A stretch of 64,000 bases of DNA from Bombyx mori (lineage: Eukaryota > Arthropoda > Insecta > Lepidoptera > Bombycidae): positions 248,001-312,000 of the forward strand of contig NC_085123.1 of assembly GCF_030269925.1 (NCBI RefSeq), read 5' to 3'. The first letter of the stretch is position 1. Each line of letters begins with the position of its first letter. Made by a program: the position numbers and the translations under genes. Positions 21,690-32,977 of the stretch are shown here, in pieces. Below the pieces are notes generated by a model. The model saw only the letters and a list, made by a program, of their open reading frames with translations, had not been told where the DNA came from and made no database searches.

Positions 21690-22410
21690 AAGTCAGTACG
21701 CGAGCGGGCCGCGTTCCTACTCGGTCGACTGTACCCTGTGATCTGCAAGCGAAGTAAATTGTCCCTTCATAACAAGGTGACACTCTACAAAACTTGCATA
21801 CGTTCCGTCATGACCTATGCAAGCGTAGTGTTCGCTCACGCGGCCCGTACACACATTAACTCACTTCAGGTCATCCAATCCCGTTTCTGCAGGATAGCTG
21901 TAGGAGCACCGTCGTATGTGAGGAATGTGGATTTACAGGACCACCTAAATTTAGTACCGATACGTAAGTATCTTAAGACAGCGTCAGAACGCTAAGTTGA
22001 ATAAGTAGCGCGGCACATAGCCCTCTTATCGTGGCGGCCGCTAATTACTTATCCGACCGCAACGGGGCAACGCAAAGCCGCCGTTGCCAGAAATTTGTCT
22101 TGTCAGATCCCCCGGATTCACTCTTGTTGCTTTTAGACCTCTCAAGCACTGTTCACCGCCCTCATCAAGCTCTTCGTCGTAATCGACGATTTCTAAGCGA
22201 ACTAACCCATACACATAGCCCACTGAGTTTCTCGTCGGATCTTCTCAGTGGGTTGCGATTCTGATCCGGTCGTAGATTCAGCGAAGCATTACTCTTGCTA
22301 GGGCTAGTGTTAGCAAATTCTCTCAGGTTGAGCCCATGAGCTCACCTACCCCTCCAGGGGTAGCTGAAATAGCTTCTTAGCCTACCAGCGAATAGATAGG
22401 AAAAAAAAAG
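21690..22410 (+). mobile_element. Jockey-like LINE, second copy (3' part)
   Basis: The plus strand encodes the RT C-terminal region (RAAFLLGRLYPVICKRSK, TYASVVFAHAARTHI, QSRFCRIAVGAPSYV), broken by a stop after TASER near 21994 and frameshifts up to about 22260. The conserved 3' UTR and an A-rich tail near 22400-22409 follow. It lies in inverted orientation to the neighbouring copy, about 220 bp away, and is clearly more diverged. Confidence 0.8.
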
Positions 22411-24159
22411 AATCTTTCGACTGTCGACGAGTGGGCATCTACTTTTATCCTGGATTTCCTGGAGACGAAACCGGGCGTCACGACCTGTCCAATGTAGAAA
22501 ACTCACCAACATCTTTCTAACGATCAACCTAGGAATCTACCTTTGTTGGAGATGGAGGCTACCCTTGTAGCCCTTCGCCAGAACTATGTTGTGGTGAAAT
22601 GTCCCAGTCATTGTTGTTTATACGATCGTTTCTTATTACTTAGCCGTGTTTAATAGAATACCCTCAACTTGGCCGAACAAAACAACAATTCCAAAGCAAC
22701 TACATTGATTAACAATCAAACTCGTGTTTCGTGTTTGTAATTTATGGCTACATTGTTGTATTGTTGTTACAGATCACGTTCTCGTGGCTCGTGGCTCGTG
22801 TTATTGATGCCGTGTAAGGCTGTAGCCAACTATTATAAATGTGATTTCATGTAAGGGAACAAAGTTGTTTAGAGAATTGATCCTGCTGCTTTAGTTTCTA
22901 AACAAGTAAGCGGCTTTAGATGGGGTTTGATTTTTATGCGGTGTGTTTCCTGGGATTAGCCGTGTCACCCAATGAAAGACTGGTAATAGCAGCACCATAG
23001 GAAATATATCAAATGAAAAAATATAGTTTTCGTACAACATTTACTGCAAGTTGTATCGTAATATCACGCAACTTATAATTATCTGATCGTATCTGTAAAA
23101 TCACTTTTAATTCTTAACACATCACGCAGCCACGATTGATTACAAGGAAACTTACTAATCTTATTTTAAAACAAGCAGAGCAGCTTAAAACTTACTCGAG
23201 CCGGCGCTACGAAAGTGTATCATGAAAGTGTATCGCGAAAGGCTAATTTTCTCTGTTTCAATATACACATTTGACTATTTGGTTTTCGACGTTTATAATC
23301 ACATCCATCATGATTGTGGAGCCCGGCTCGAAGTTATTCGTTATCCAAATGAGGTGGGCGAAGCAATGACACGAACTTTTTGTACAAGTGAAACGGAATA
23401 TATTCCTTCATGCGTTAATGTCTTAATGGGCAGACAAACGACCGGTCCCCCCGATGGTGAGTGAGTGGTTATAGTACCATTTAGTATATTGACTAAGACT
23501 TTAATCTAAGAGTCTAAGACTTTGACCTTTTAATGCCTGGGTCAGTCGGGACTACGTGTAGATTACGGCGTAACTATAGCTAAGTCTATATAACTATTTA
23601 GCTTACTTACCAAGTCTCAACACTGGACAGACATAAATGAAGCTCAGCCGCCGGAGCAAAAAGAAAACTTGTCTAAACTTAAAGAAACATAGTTAATACG
23701 TTCTAAATCTCAAACGAAAAAAGGGCTTTAAAGAAATGAAATAAACATTTATTGTTAGACTTTTACGTTCAAATCATAGCCTTGTTATTAAACTAGAAGC
23801 TGGCCGATAGTCAGACGAGTTTCTGCAAAGTCAACACAGACGGCGGACTTCAAAGCTTTTTAAATTATTAAAATATAGTAAAATGACGATGTTTTTAATT
23901 AAAGTTTCTCGTCGGCATCGGTTGATTTGATACTGCACACTATATTATTGAATACTTAAAATTTGTTCACGCTGTAAAATTATATATCACTACGCAAACA
24001 GCTGATAGTCGAATTTCTAAATCACGAGGCCGCAGATTCGAGATTATATCGTTCTATACTTAGTTTTTGGGTTATTTTACTGTTGCATATTGAAGAACAA
24101 CCTCGTGAGCCCCACCGGTGGGTAGACCGCAGTGTACCTGGTGTTGAGAGTTGACTGCA
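22411..24159. other. AT-rich stretch without a supported gene
   Basis: No conserved domain, repeat family or splice-flanked exon is recognised. An 80-codon frame at 23222-23464 has no known motif. Around 24105-24160 a partial Bm1-like block (CCACCGGTGGGTAGACC..GTGTACCTGGTGTTGAG) precedes the next Bm1. Confidence 0.35.
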
Positions 24160-24164
24160 GTCCA

Positions 24165-24362
24165 CAGACACAGTGGACGAGCTCGCAACCCACCTGGTGT
24201 CAAGTGGTTACTGGAGCCCATGGGCATCTACAACGTAAATGCTGCCACCTACCTTAAGATATGAGTTCTTAGGTCTTAGTTTTTATAGTACAACGGCTGC
24301 CCCACCCTTCAAACCGAAATGCATTACTCCTTCACGGCAGAAATAGGCAGGGTGATGGTACC
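24165..24362 (-). mobile_element. Bm1 SINE, 3' part
   Basis: A minus-strand Bm1 runs from GTGGACGAGCTCGCAACC to GGCAGGGTGATGGTACC, truncated before the ACTCACAAGAGG block. Confidence 0.75.
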
Positions 24363-25374
24363 CGAGTGGATGAGCGTGTTTTAAGTTTTACAACTGAAGT
24401 ATTCCGAAAGTCCCCATATATATAAGTAAGGTCAAGTAAGCTCACACTTGTCAGCATGCCAGCCTGGTATCTGCATCGTTTACCGGCAGAATAAAATTTG
24501 GAATATTCCCCCAAACATATACACTGATCTCTTTGTGTCGAGATAATTGCCGACTACAACGGCTTACGGAAAACAATGTTCATTTGGCAACTTAAGTTTA
24601 ATTAATTGTACCATTATAAAGTATATATTTCATAAATCTGAAATGTACTATACAATAGTCTGATGGCGCAATGACGATCGTGCATCTGTGGTACATTTAG
24701 TGAATGTGAAATAAATCATATTTTCCGTTCACTTTAGGTTAGTAACTTACGCCCTTTTCGACACAGGAAACAACCTTTTTACAACCTGTATAATTGAATT
24801 CAAAACAGTAAAACAACACTGAGTTTCAAGCATTGAAAAGTGTGTAATTAGAAAAAATCAACACAGATGAATATTTCAATTTGAATATTCAAACGATTTT
24901 AGTCTTAAGTTCTGAACCGTAAAGATCAAAATTGGATTGCTGTTTTGTACGATCTGTGTTTATTACTGGGATGAATATTTTTATATCCAACGATACGATT
25001 TCACGATCATAATTATGTCGGTACAAAAGTTGCAAGTTCCTGAATGCCCACGCCATTAATAAAAGCTCGGTATTTGTTTTGGGGGATACCGTATGTTATG
25101 AAGAGTTGGACAACTATTTTTCAAATGTAGTTGAGAAATGTGAATATTATAGAAAAACAAAAAATACTCATCAGTCTATATGTTCTACGAATTATATTGG
25201 ATTTAATGTAAATAAAAATAATTTAGACTGTTGATGAGCTGAATAATATTAATTCTCATAAAGCTCAGTATAATTCATTGTATTAATCTAATTCAAACCA
25301 TTAGCAAAAGTTGTATTTAGCTACTGAAAAGTTAAGATTATTAATACACATGACCCAAACAAAAAAAAAAATTT
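24363..25374. other. AT-rich stretch, nothing recognised
   Basis: No gene or repeat family is recognised. All open frames are short. Confidence 0.4.
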
Positions 25375-25835
25375 GTGGTAGGACCTTTTGTGAGTCCGCA
25401 CGGGTAAAAGTCGTCGTGGCCTAAGCGATAAGACGTCCGGTGCATTCGTGCTGAGCGATGCACCGGTGTTCGAATCTCAGGCGGGTACCAACTTTTCTAA
25501 TGAAATACGTACTTAACAAATGTTCACGATTGACTTCCACGGTGAAGGAATAACATCGTGTAATAAAAATCAAACCCGCAAAAGTATAATTTGCGTAATT
25601 ACTGGTGGTAGGACCTCTTGTGAGTCCGCGCGGGTGGGTACCACCGCCCTGCCTATTTCTGCCGTGAAGCAGTAATGCGTTTCGGTTTGAAGGGTGGGGC
25701 AGCCGTTGTAACTATACTGAGACCTTAGAACTTATATGTCAAGGTGGGTGGCGTATTTACGTTGAGGGCTCTGGTAACCACTTAACAACCAGGTAGGCTG
25801 TGAGATCGTCCACCCATCAAAGCAATAAAAATAAA
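25375..25835 (+). mobile_element. Full-length Bm1 SINE next to a Bm1 fragment
   Basis: A 33-bp Bm1 fragment (GTGGTAGGACCTTTTGTGAG, 25375-25407) is followed at once by a complete Bm1. The complete copy has a tRNA-derived head (GTGGCCTAAGCGATAAGACG; B box GGTGTTCGAATC), body (AAATGTTCACGATTGACTTC) and tail (about 25408-25835) ending in A-rich sequence. This is the best full-length Bm1 in the window and the likeliest to keep polymerase III promoter boxes. Confidence 0.85.
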
Positions 25836-26314
25836 AAAAATCTAGCGAATAAATCGGATGCGAAATATCGTAAGTTATAAATAAAAAAAACGACAACAAA
25901 GAACATAATGAGAGACGTTTTGAATAAAAACATCATAAATTACGTTCCGCTTCCAGCATCGTGTTAAATAACATGTTATCCTGTATTTTTTTAAAACAAT
26001 ACATTTTCACGACATTTTAATGAACGTAGATGAAGAGAACATGAGCTCACCGCTGAACTCAGCTCCACTGGTGTGTGATAAGGCGGCACCTGGATACGAA
26101 CATTTCAAAAAGTACCTTAGAACATTATTTATGGCGCAATCAATTATAAATCAGGTAGTTAAATTAGCAACTGTCGGGACTCGAGTTATTCGATTGTTTC
26201 AAATTAAAACTAAATTACTGAATGCCTGAATTAGTTTGCCCTTCGTCTTGGTATGTCCGACTTAAACGGTGACTCTAAGATCCAGTTCTCATCAACTTCT
26301 GCTTATGTTACCAT
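25836..26314. other. No supported gene
   Basis: A 69-codon plus-strand frame (26020-26229) has no recognisable domain. The rest is AT-rich. Confidence 0.35.
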
Positions 26315-26708
26315 TACCACCATCCCGTCTATTTCTGCCGTGAAGCAGTAATGCATTTCGGTTCGAAGGGTGGAGCAACCGGCGTAATATAAAAACTGAA
26401 ACCTTAGAACTCATAACCCAAGGTGAATAGCGGCATTTACGTTCTAGATGTCTGTAGGGACACGCATGCAGTTATTGCATTACACTGCACCAGTTGCCCG
26501 GCGCCGGTCTTTATGTAAACACATAAATCGTACCATCTTACGGAATAAACGGTGTTTTCATTACTGTGTATTAGTTCTTTATTACTGAAGTCACAATTGG
26601 TAACAAACAAGATCTACAGTAGTGATCCAAAAATGTCCATGGGCTCCAGTAACCACTCAACAACCGGTGAGCTGTGAGCTCATCTACCTATCTATGCAAT
26701 AAATAAAA
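26315..26708 (+). mobile_element. Bm1 SINE interrupted by an LTR-like insertion
   Basis: A diverged Bm1 runs to GTTCTAGATGTC (26451) and resumes at ATGTCCATGGGCTCCAG (about 26633), ending in CAATAAATAAA. ATGTC at both junctions indicates a 5-bp target duplication around the inserted 180-bp piece. Confidence 0.75.
26452..26632 (+). mobile_element. Possible solo LTR remnant
   Basis: The insert begins TGTAGGGACACGCATGC. It carries an AATAAA motif in TACGGAATAAACGGTG and later CACAATTGGTAACAAAC, which resembles an LTR end followed by a primer-binding site. A 5-bp flanking duplication fits LTR integrases. The terminal CA is ambiguous and no internal coding region remains, so the call is tentative; orientation assumes the AATAAA is the polyadenylation signal. 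Confidence 0.4.
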
Positions 26709-27639
26709 ACCATATGGTTTGTACAAAAACCTGCTTTTACCAGGCCCGGTTACAGAACATCGTGAAATAAATCGCGAGGTATGAAAGGTGTCATCATTAG
26801 GTACGCAAGGCAGCGAGGAGCGCGTTTTGTTACAAGATTTATTTAACCAAAGGGGTTCGTTAAAAACCATTAAGGTTCGTGACCTGCTGATAATAGGTAC
26901 TTCGTCAGAATCCCTCGTATTTTGGTTTATGCGGTATGACTTTTCATTTATATTTTGATATGAATAATATTCACTTGCTATTTAACCTGAATCAACTTTT
27001 CCGGTAAGGATTGACTGATCAAGGACTGACAAACATTAATTTCGTGTTTAAGCCAAACGATCACATAGATAGCTATTTATTTATTTATACTTTATTTGAG
27101 TTTTTTTTTTAAACCATAACATTTTGTTAGTAAGAATTACTTATAATCTATGTTAGTAACTTAAAAAAAGAAAAAAAATCTAACACATACATTTTATATC
27201 GTTACATTTTTTTTTCCTCCAAGTGCTTGCTGCAAAGGCTATTAATCAGCAGTGCCTCGATATGATTTTCAGAAGACTGTTGCCACTGTCTCTGACTCGA
27301 CGCAATACCGATGCACGTCTCTGCCTCATTATTGCAAAGAAGTCATCGGTGTGAGATGTCGCAAACATTGTGGATGCACTACAAAAGCGCGGCAGTGGCA
27401 ACATCATCCTAAACGCATTATTGTATTGAACACGTAGGGCATTGTAAGCTTGTTAATTTTTAATATTGGTAATATCAGGTTATTTCTAAAAAAATTTGTA
27501 GTAAGACATACAGTATGTCCATAAATATCTACTGTTAGAAAAAAAAACACATTTTATAACATTTTCCAGCCCGTCTTTGCGAATATTGATTGTTTTCACA
27601 TTTACGCGGTATTTATTCCCTTTTTTCATTACCTATACG
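26709..27639. other. No supported gene
   Basis: AT-rich DNA. A 61-codon plus-strand frame (27252-27437) of higher GC is rich in Cys and His (YCKEVIGVRCRKHCGC) but matches no family I recognise, and no splice context is clear. Confidence 0.3.
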
Positions 27640-27775
27640 GGTGGACGATTCCACAGTCCACCTGCTATAATGATTATCAGAGTCCTAAAACACCACAATT
27701 TAAATGCTGCCTCTCATCTTGACATTTGAGGTCTAAATCTCCGTCGTATTAATAAACAGATCTGTCCCATCCTTG
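27640..27775 (-). mobile_element. Decayed Bm1 SINE
   Basis: Bm1 landmarks in order on the minus strand (GGGTGGACGATTCCACAG, CACCTGCTATAATGATTA, AATGCTGCCTCTCATC) are recognisable despite many changes. Confidence 0.5.
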
Positions 27776-28825
27776 AGAATGCGCGACTGATTCGCGACAA
27801 CGCGAGCATGACAGTGGCACCGCCTGCAAGCTAGTTATTATAAATATTCCTGTGATATTGAAATGGAGTACGGTGACAACGAGAACCTGATAGATATGTT
27901 AGCATTACACCGTGTATGTACGTACTAGTTGTGAATAAGTAAGTAGGTAGGGAATAATGTTTGTGTCCCGCCTATTCTAGCTTTATGGTCTCTTTTAAGT
28001 AAGGTATGCTATAAAGTCCATGATAATATATATTATTATAGTCCCTAAAACATTGCATAGCACGGTGAATTTCTCTATTGAAAAAAGTGCCTTTTTGAAT
28101 GGAAAACTGACCAGAACATATAAAGGTTTGCTACAAAGTCAACGGAAACAACTCCGAAACAGTTTTTTATTGGATTGCGTTAATAAATCTGTAAAACAAA
28201 TATGTATTCCTTATGTGTATTACATGCGTGTGTGTAATAAAAATGTTTTCCTTGTAATAATTTTTATATCGAGACTCGGAATTTATTTTAGCTCTGATCA
28301 GTGTAGGCGGGGCCGTAATTGATTTTTATCACATAAGCAAATTCCCAAATGGCTCACTAAACAATACCGAACATCCTATCAATGTTTTAAAGTTTACTTC
28401 CAAAAAGTTGCACTGTAGGTATTCCGAAGGGTCGTATTTTAATTATTGAGCTCCGACATACCGGCCCTGGGAAGGTCCGAAAATCCGGACCGAATGATCC
28501 TGGGTATCGAAAAGCCCCAAAAATTAACGCTGAATTTATAAACCATAGTGCTATAAGCTTTGCTTGTATTTCGAAATACAGTTCATCATAAGCTTTTTAC
28601 TTAAGGGATTATACTACCTACTTTTGAAATTTGTTACAGGAAATAGTTAGCGGGATTATATAACAGCGTACTTAACATAAGTAAGTAGCATTATTATGAA
28701 ATTCTTTAGGAGATCCATATCAGTGGTGTTGAAGATTTTATGGGAAAAGGCCCACGTAGCCTTACTTGTATAGTAAAACATCAGACTGTATGCTAAGTGC
28801 TAAGTATGTCAGTATGCTTTTTGCT
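27776..28825. other. No supported gene
   Basis: A 100-codon plus-strand frame (28020-28322) is AT-rich and without known motifs. No repeat family is recognised. Confidence 0.35.
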
Positions 28826-29072
28826 TTTTTTTATTGCTTAGATGGGTGGACGAGCTCACAGCCCACCTGGTGTTAAGTGGTTACTGAAGCCCATAGACAT
28901 CTACAACGTAAATGCGCCACTCATCTTGAGATATAAGTTCTAAGGTCTCAGTATAGTTACAACGGCTACTCCACCCTTCAAACCGAAACACATTACTACT
29001 TCGCGGCAGAAATAGGCAGGGTGGTGGTACCTACCCGTGCGGACTCTCAAGAGGTCCTACCACCAGTAAGGT
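28826..29072 (-). mobile_element. Bm1 SINE, 3' part
   Basis: Minus-strand Bm1 from TTTTTTTATTGCTTAGATGGG to GAGGTCCTACCACCAGTAA, well preserved. Confidence 0.85.
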
Positions 29073-29195
29073 GGTAGGCAGCGGCTTGGCTCTGCCCCTG
29101 GCATTGCCGACGTCCGTGAGCGACGGTGACCACTTACCATCAGTTGGGCCGTACGCTCGTCTGCCTACAAAGGCAATAAAAATAAATAAATAAAT
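29073..29195 (+). mobile_element. CR1-like LINE, 3' tail
   Basis: The tail starts at GGTAGGCAGCGGCTTGGC and ends CTACAAAGGCAATAAAAATA, followed by an AATA repeat. It directly abuts the Bm1 copy in opposite orientation. Only the last few ORF2 codons and the 3' UTR are present. Confidence 0.75.
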
Positions 29196-29924
29196 ACCGA
29201 GTGCGACGTAGGTTTGTTCAAATCGCAAATCGTGATTAATTACATTCTGAAGACAAACATTTAAGCAACAATATACTTTGTTGATTTGTTAGTTAAATTG
29301 AATCGTATTGAATCGTGCTTGATTTAAGTTTACAAATACGAATTAAGTGTTTACGTGTCGATTTGCAGAGATCTATTTGTGTGTAAATCGAACTATCAAT
29401 GTCTAAATCTGTTTGATTTTGGGGTTTACATTTTGAAATCTCCCGCCAACTTGCCCGCCCGGTACTCGCGCAATCTACTGAGCGCGACACTAGCGCTACG
29501 TGTTGCCGCAGTTTGTGCAACATTTAAAAAAAAAGGAGTCGTGAAATCTTTGAGCAGTTGGCGGTAAGTCCGTAATTCTTTCAATCTTTAAAATATCATA
29601 AAACTGAGCTATCGAACAAAATTTATTTAAAATCGGCTTGGCATGAGCTGGTGATTGTTACAGAGAACTAGTGACGTAAAGTATTCCAAACGTGGGAAAG
29701 ACAAAAAGCCAGAATCGTAGAATATTCAATTGTACTTATCAATTCGGGCACTAAAACGACAATCGTTCGCGTAGCCAATATAGTAGTTTCAAGAGACATC
29801 AATCTGTAATAAGAAGTTTATCAACCAAAAATAGATAAAAAAATCACTTAATTTGAAAGAAAGTCGATATCCGTAAAATTCGAGGTTTTAAGGGTAAAAT
29901 AAATTAAGGTAAATAGAATTCTCA
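29196..29924. other. No supported gene
   Basis: Open frames at 29293-29523 (minus) and 29355-29567 (plus) overlap in a slightly GC-richer patch (29440-29520). They show no recognised domain. Confidence 0.35.
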
Positions 29925-30450
29925 TTGCTAGAGAATATACCGAATATCCAGCAGAGCCATAATCTTCGTGAACTGTCCCTTCGTAGCAAGGTGATACTTG
30001 CGTTAAGACATCCTTCACTTCCTTCTCTCCTATTTTTGCAGGACAGCTATTCTAGTACGGGGGTTTATGAAGAACATCAATCTTCACGACAATCTAAGCT
30101 TCGAACCTATAAAGAAGCACCTGAAGTCAGCGTCGGAACATTACTACGATAAGGCGATGCGGTGTGTTGATCGTCTCATCGTAGATGCAGCTGACTACTT
30201 CTCGGAATCGCCTCGCTCAGGATCTAATCACCGTCGATGTGCTAGATACGTCCATGAACATCCATCTGATCCATTGACACTGCTGACATGCCTGCAACAC
30301 GCAACCAGTACTAAGAATAGGCATAGAGACCCTGATAACCGTACTCGTCGAGTTTGATGTGAAGCCTGTACATCATCCGGTTCAGATTCTCGATGGATCT
30401 TCTCAGCGGGTCACGATTCCAAGCCGCAGATGCATTTACGAAGCAGCTTT
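29925..30450 (+). mobile_element. Jockey-like LINE, decayed 3' part
   Basis: The plus strand encodes KNINLHDNLSFEPIKKHLKS followed by ASEHYYDKAMRCVDRLIV, matching the C-terminus of the jockey-like ORF2 at 19975-21468. Frame breaks occur around 30050. The 3' UTR block with CTTCTCAGCGGGTCACG follows at about 30390-30450 and no poly(A) is visible. Confidence 0.75.
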
Positions 30451-30679
30451 AAATGTATTTCATTGTTATAAATCGCACTGAAATTGTATAACCTTCGCTA
30501 CTTCAACCATGTTTTATTTTACGTATGAATTACCACAAATAGTCAGCGGCTGCGCATTCTTGTTATTCGTGAGCATTGCTGATCACTCATTATCATGTGC
30601 GACATGCGAAATCATGACGAATGAGACGCTAATGAAAATTACCCCATTAATAAACTAACAAATATCCCGTTTATGCAAC

Positions 30680-30970
30680 CGGAGTAGAGCTCATCCATAC
30701 TACCTGGAACCGCCGCGTTCATCCACAGTGCGTTTCCATAGATCTTTTTTGCCACATACGGATGGTACGTGGCCTATGGAATGAGCTCCCCTCCACGGTG
30801 TTTCCCGAGCGCTATGACATGTCCTTCTTCAAACGAGGCTTATGGAGAGTATTAAACGGTGGACAGCGGCTTGTCTCTGCCTCTGGCATTGCTGACGTCC
30901 ATGAGCGACGGTAACCACTCACTATCAGGTGGGCTGTATGCTAATCTGCCTATACGGCAATAAAAATATG
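30680..30970 (+). mobile_element. CR1-like LINE, ORF2 end and 3' tail
   Basis: The plus strand carries the end of the CR1-like RT (HPYYLEPPR, then FLPHTDGTWPMEWAPLHG-like frames with shifts, then PERYDMSFFKRGLWRV) and the family 3' UTR ending ACGGCAATAAAAATA. It is 5' truncated. Confidence 0.75.
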
Positions 30971-31574
30971 TTTACTCTTCAATAAATAATAAAAATATAT
31001 GTAACATAATCTGGTATCAGAAGTTTGAAGTATGTATTTGAATTTACGTAGAACAGCAGTAGCGGCCGAGTACGAGCCGAATGCGCGCGAACACGCACGA
31101 ACCCGGGCGAACAAGACACACGTTGCACACATTAGTTTCCGCACATATAACTGTGCGCCCGACGCGAACTAGCGTCTCATTGATGATATACGAGCACCTG
31201 ATACCGCTGAGTCGTAGAACTGTATTACGTGATCATCATTCTCAAGTATCTTCAAAGTTGGATCCTCTTAGTTTCAAGTTACTTAAAGGTAAAAACTGTA
31301 ATTTTTAGCTGTTAGATTGTTCGGAGTTGTAGTCACGACTGAAACACATTGGGATTATATTGTACACGGTTGAGTAAAGTTAATATTACGCAAGACCATA
31401 CGCAATGAAATGTTTTAGGGTTGTTTCTGGCCGACTACAAAAAAAGAAGCAAACGGAAAATATTATGTTTTTTATTTCATAGTATGTTGCTTCATTTTAC
31501 ATCTTTCATGAAAGTCGTCCGTAACAATGTATTTTGCTTTTTGGAGACTTTATTATTTATTTATATGCTTATAT
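30971..31574. other. No supported gene
   Basis: A patch of higher GC (31070-31180) lies in AT-rich DNA. No domain or splice-flanked exon is recognised. Confidence 0.35.
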
Positions 31575-31862
31575 GCAGGTCGACATCGTTGGTCGTTGAC
31601 CATCGCTACCGCCGCGAGTCTAGTTTTGGTGTTGATCGCGGTAGCCCGCCTACTCTGACTGGGTTCTGACCCCAGGTGAAGATCGGATGTCGGGTGTAAG
31701 AGTGCAAAGAAGTCGTTTAGTGCGGTAGGGCCCTAAAAATATCCTTGGGCCCGCGCTTTACAATCGTGGACCAGCCCCACATGCCCCACGTGCCCCCTAG
31801 ACGCGGGGACCTCGAAGGAGGTTCGGCCCAGCCAGAAAAAAAGATAAAAAAGTTTTCGATTG
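31575..31862 (+). mobile_element. GC-rich retroelement 3' end, possibly R1-clade
   Basis: This GC-rich block contrasts sharply with its flanks and ends in an A-rich tail (about 31838-31857). It contains GACTGGGTTCTGACCCCAGG, which can fold and resembles the CTGGTTTTGACCCAG motif in the 3' UTR of the R1-clade element at 63390-63415. I infer a 5'-truncated 3' UTR of a related element. No coding sequence is recognised. Confidence 0.4.
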
Positions 31863-32282
31863 CTTAAGCTGTAATACATTCACTGGAAATAACGTTTTGA
31901 CAGTTCTAACTGGACACCGAACTGTGCGGCGGACTTGACAGGCGATCTGATTGTCTCCTCAAGACATATGACTAATATAATAATACTTATGTATGTCCTG
32001 TCATCCAAACACAAGCACAGGAATGTAGGAGAAGTAGAATGGGTGGTGGTATCCAATACGCGTGCGGCATAACAGGCTCCACCACTAATAATTTTAGCAT
32101 GCCCCGTCGTGGTACCTCTATTGTCTTTTACGAAACGTGTGCACGAAACTCATCGTACGAAGAGAAAGGCAACACGCGCCGAACTAAAACAGAAGCCACT
32201 TAAATATAACGAGAGTTCGGAAAACTAAGGAAATTAGTTTTCTCTCGTAGTTCATGGCCTATAGGAGCGATTTTATATTCAA

Positions 32283-32977
32283 CTAGCTTTTGCCCGCGAC
32301 TTCGTCCGCGTGGAATAGTTACTTTGGCATAACACTAAATTTTACCCCCCACTTCATTTACGTAGAAAGTGAAAATATATTTGTATAATAGAATGTTAAG
32401 GAGTCATTTAAGGTACCAAAATGACGCTTTTCATCCGACTTTAAAAGAGGAAGTTATCAATTCGACCATAATTTTTTATCTATGTATGTTAAATCAAGAT
32501 CTGATGATCTGATCCTGGAGAAATCCAGAAAGATCTATAATTTTCAAGGTCTTGTAATGAATAACGTATTTATTTAGATTAATATCATCTTCATAAAAAC
32601 ACCTTCACAAATAATGCTATATTTTAGAACAAATTTGGTTAGCATAAAAAACGTTATAGTCAGCCAACCTTAACATATGCTGTCGCGGACTTTTTTTTAG
32701 ATTTTTTAAAGGGGAACAATTCTGTCATACATTATTTTAGCAAAACTTTAACCGTTTCTGCAGCGCACGCAGCGGAAGCTCTCAAAAGAAAAAAAAACAA
32801 TTTTGAAACATTGTTTATTGGTGCTCCGCTTGCATTGGTCTTAGCGTGATTTTATATAGGCTATATCCTTCCTCGATAAATGGGCACTAAATCTAACACT
32901 GAAACAATTTTTCAAATCGGACCAGTAGTTCCTGAGATTAGCGCGTTCAAACAAACAAACTATAATATTAGTATAGA
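32283..32977 (-). mobile_element. Lep1-like non-autonomous Helitron, second copy
   Basis: On the minus strand it begins TCTATACTAATATTATAGT and ends in GGGCAAAAGCTAG, with T flanking at the 5' end on the plus strand and A at the other, as expected for A|T insertion. It matches the copy at 7965-9190 but lacks the Bm1 and the extra internal segment. A dinucleotide-like A-rich run occurs near 32786. Confidence 0.8.

Noticed and set aside
25408..25490. tRNA-like sequence with A and B boxes
   Set aside because: It is the head of a Bm1 SINE; the same head recurs at 2733 and 18568 with the SINE body following, so it is not a tRNA gene.
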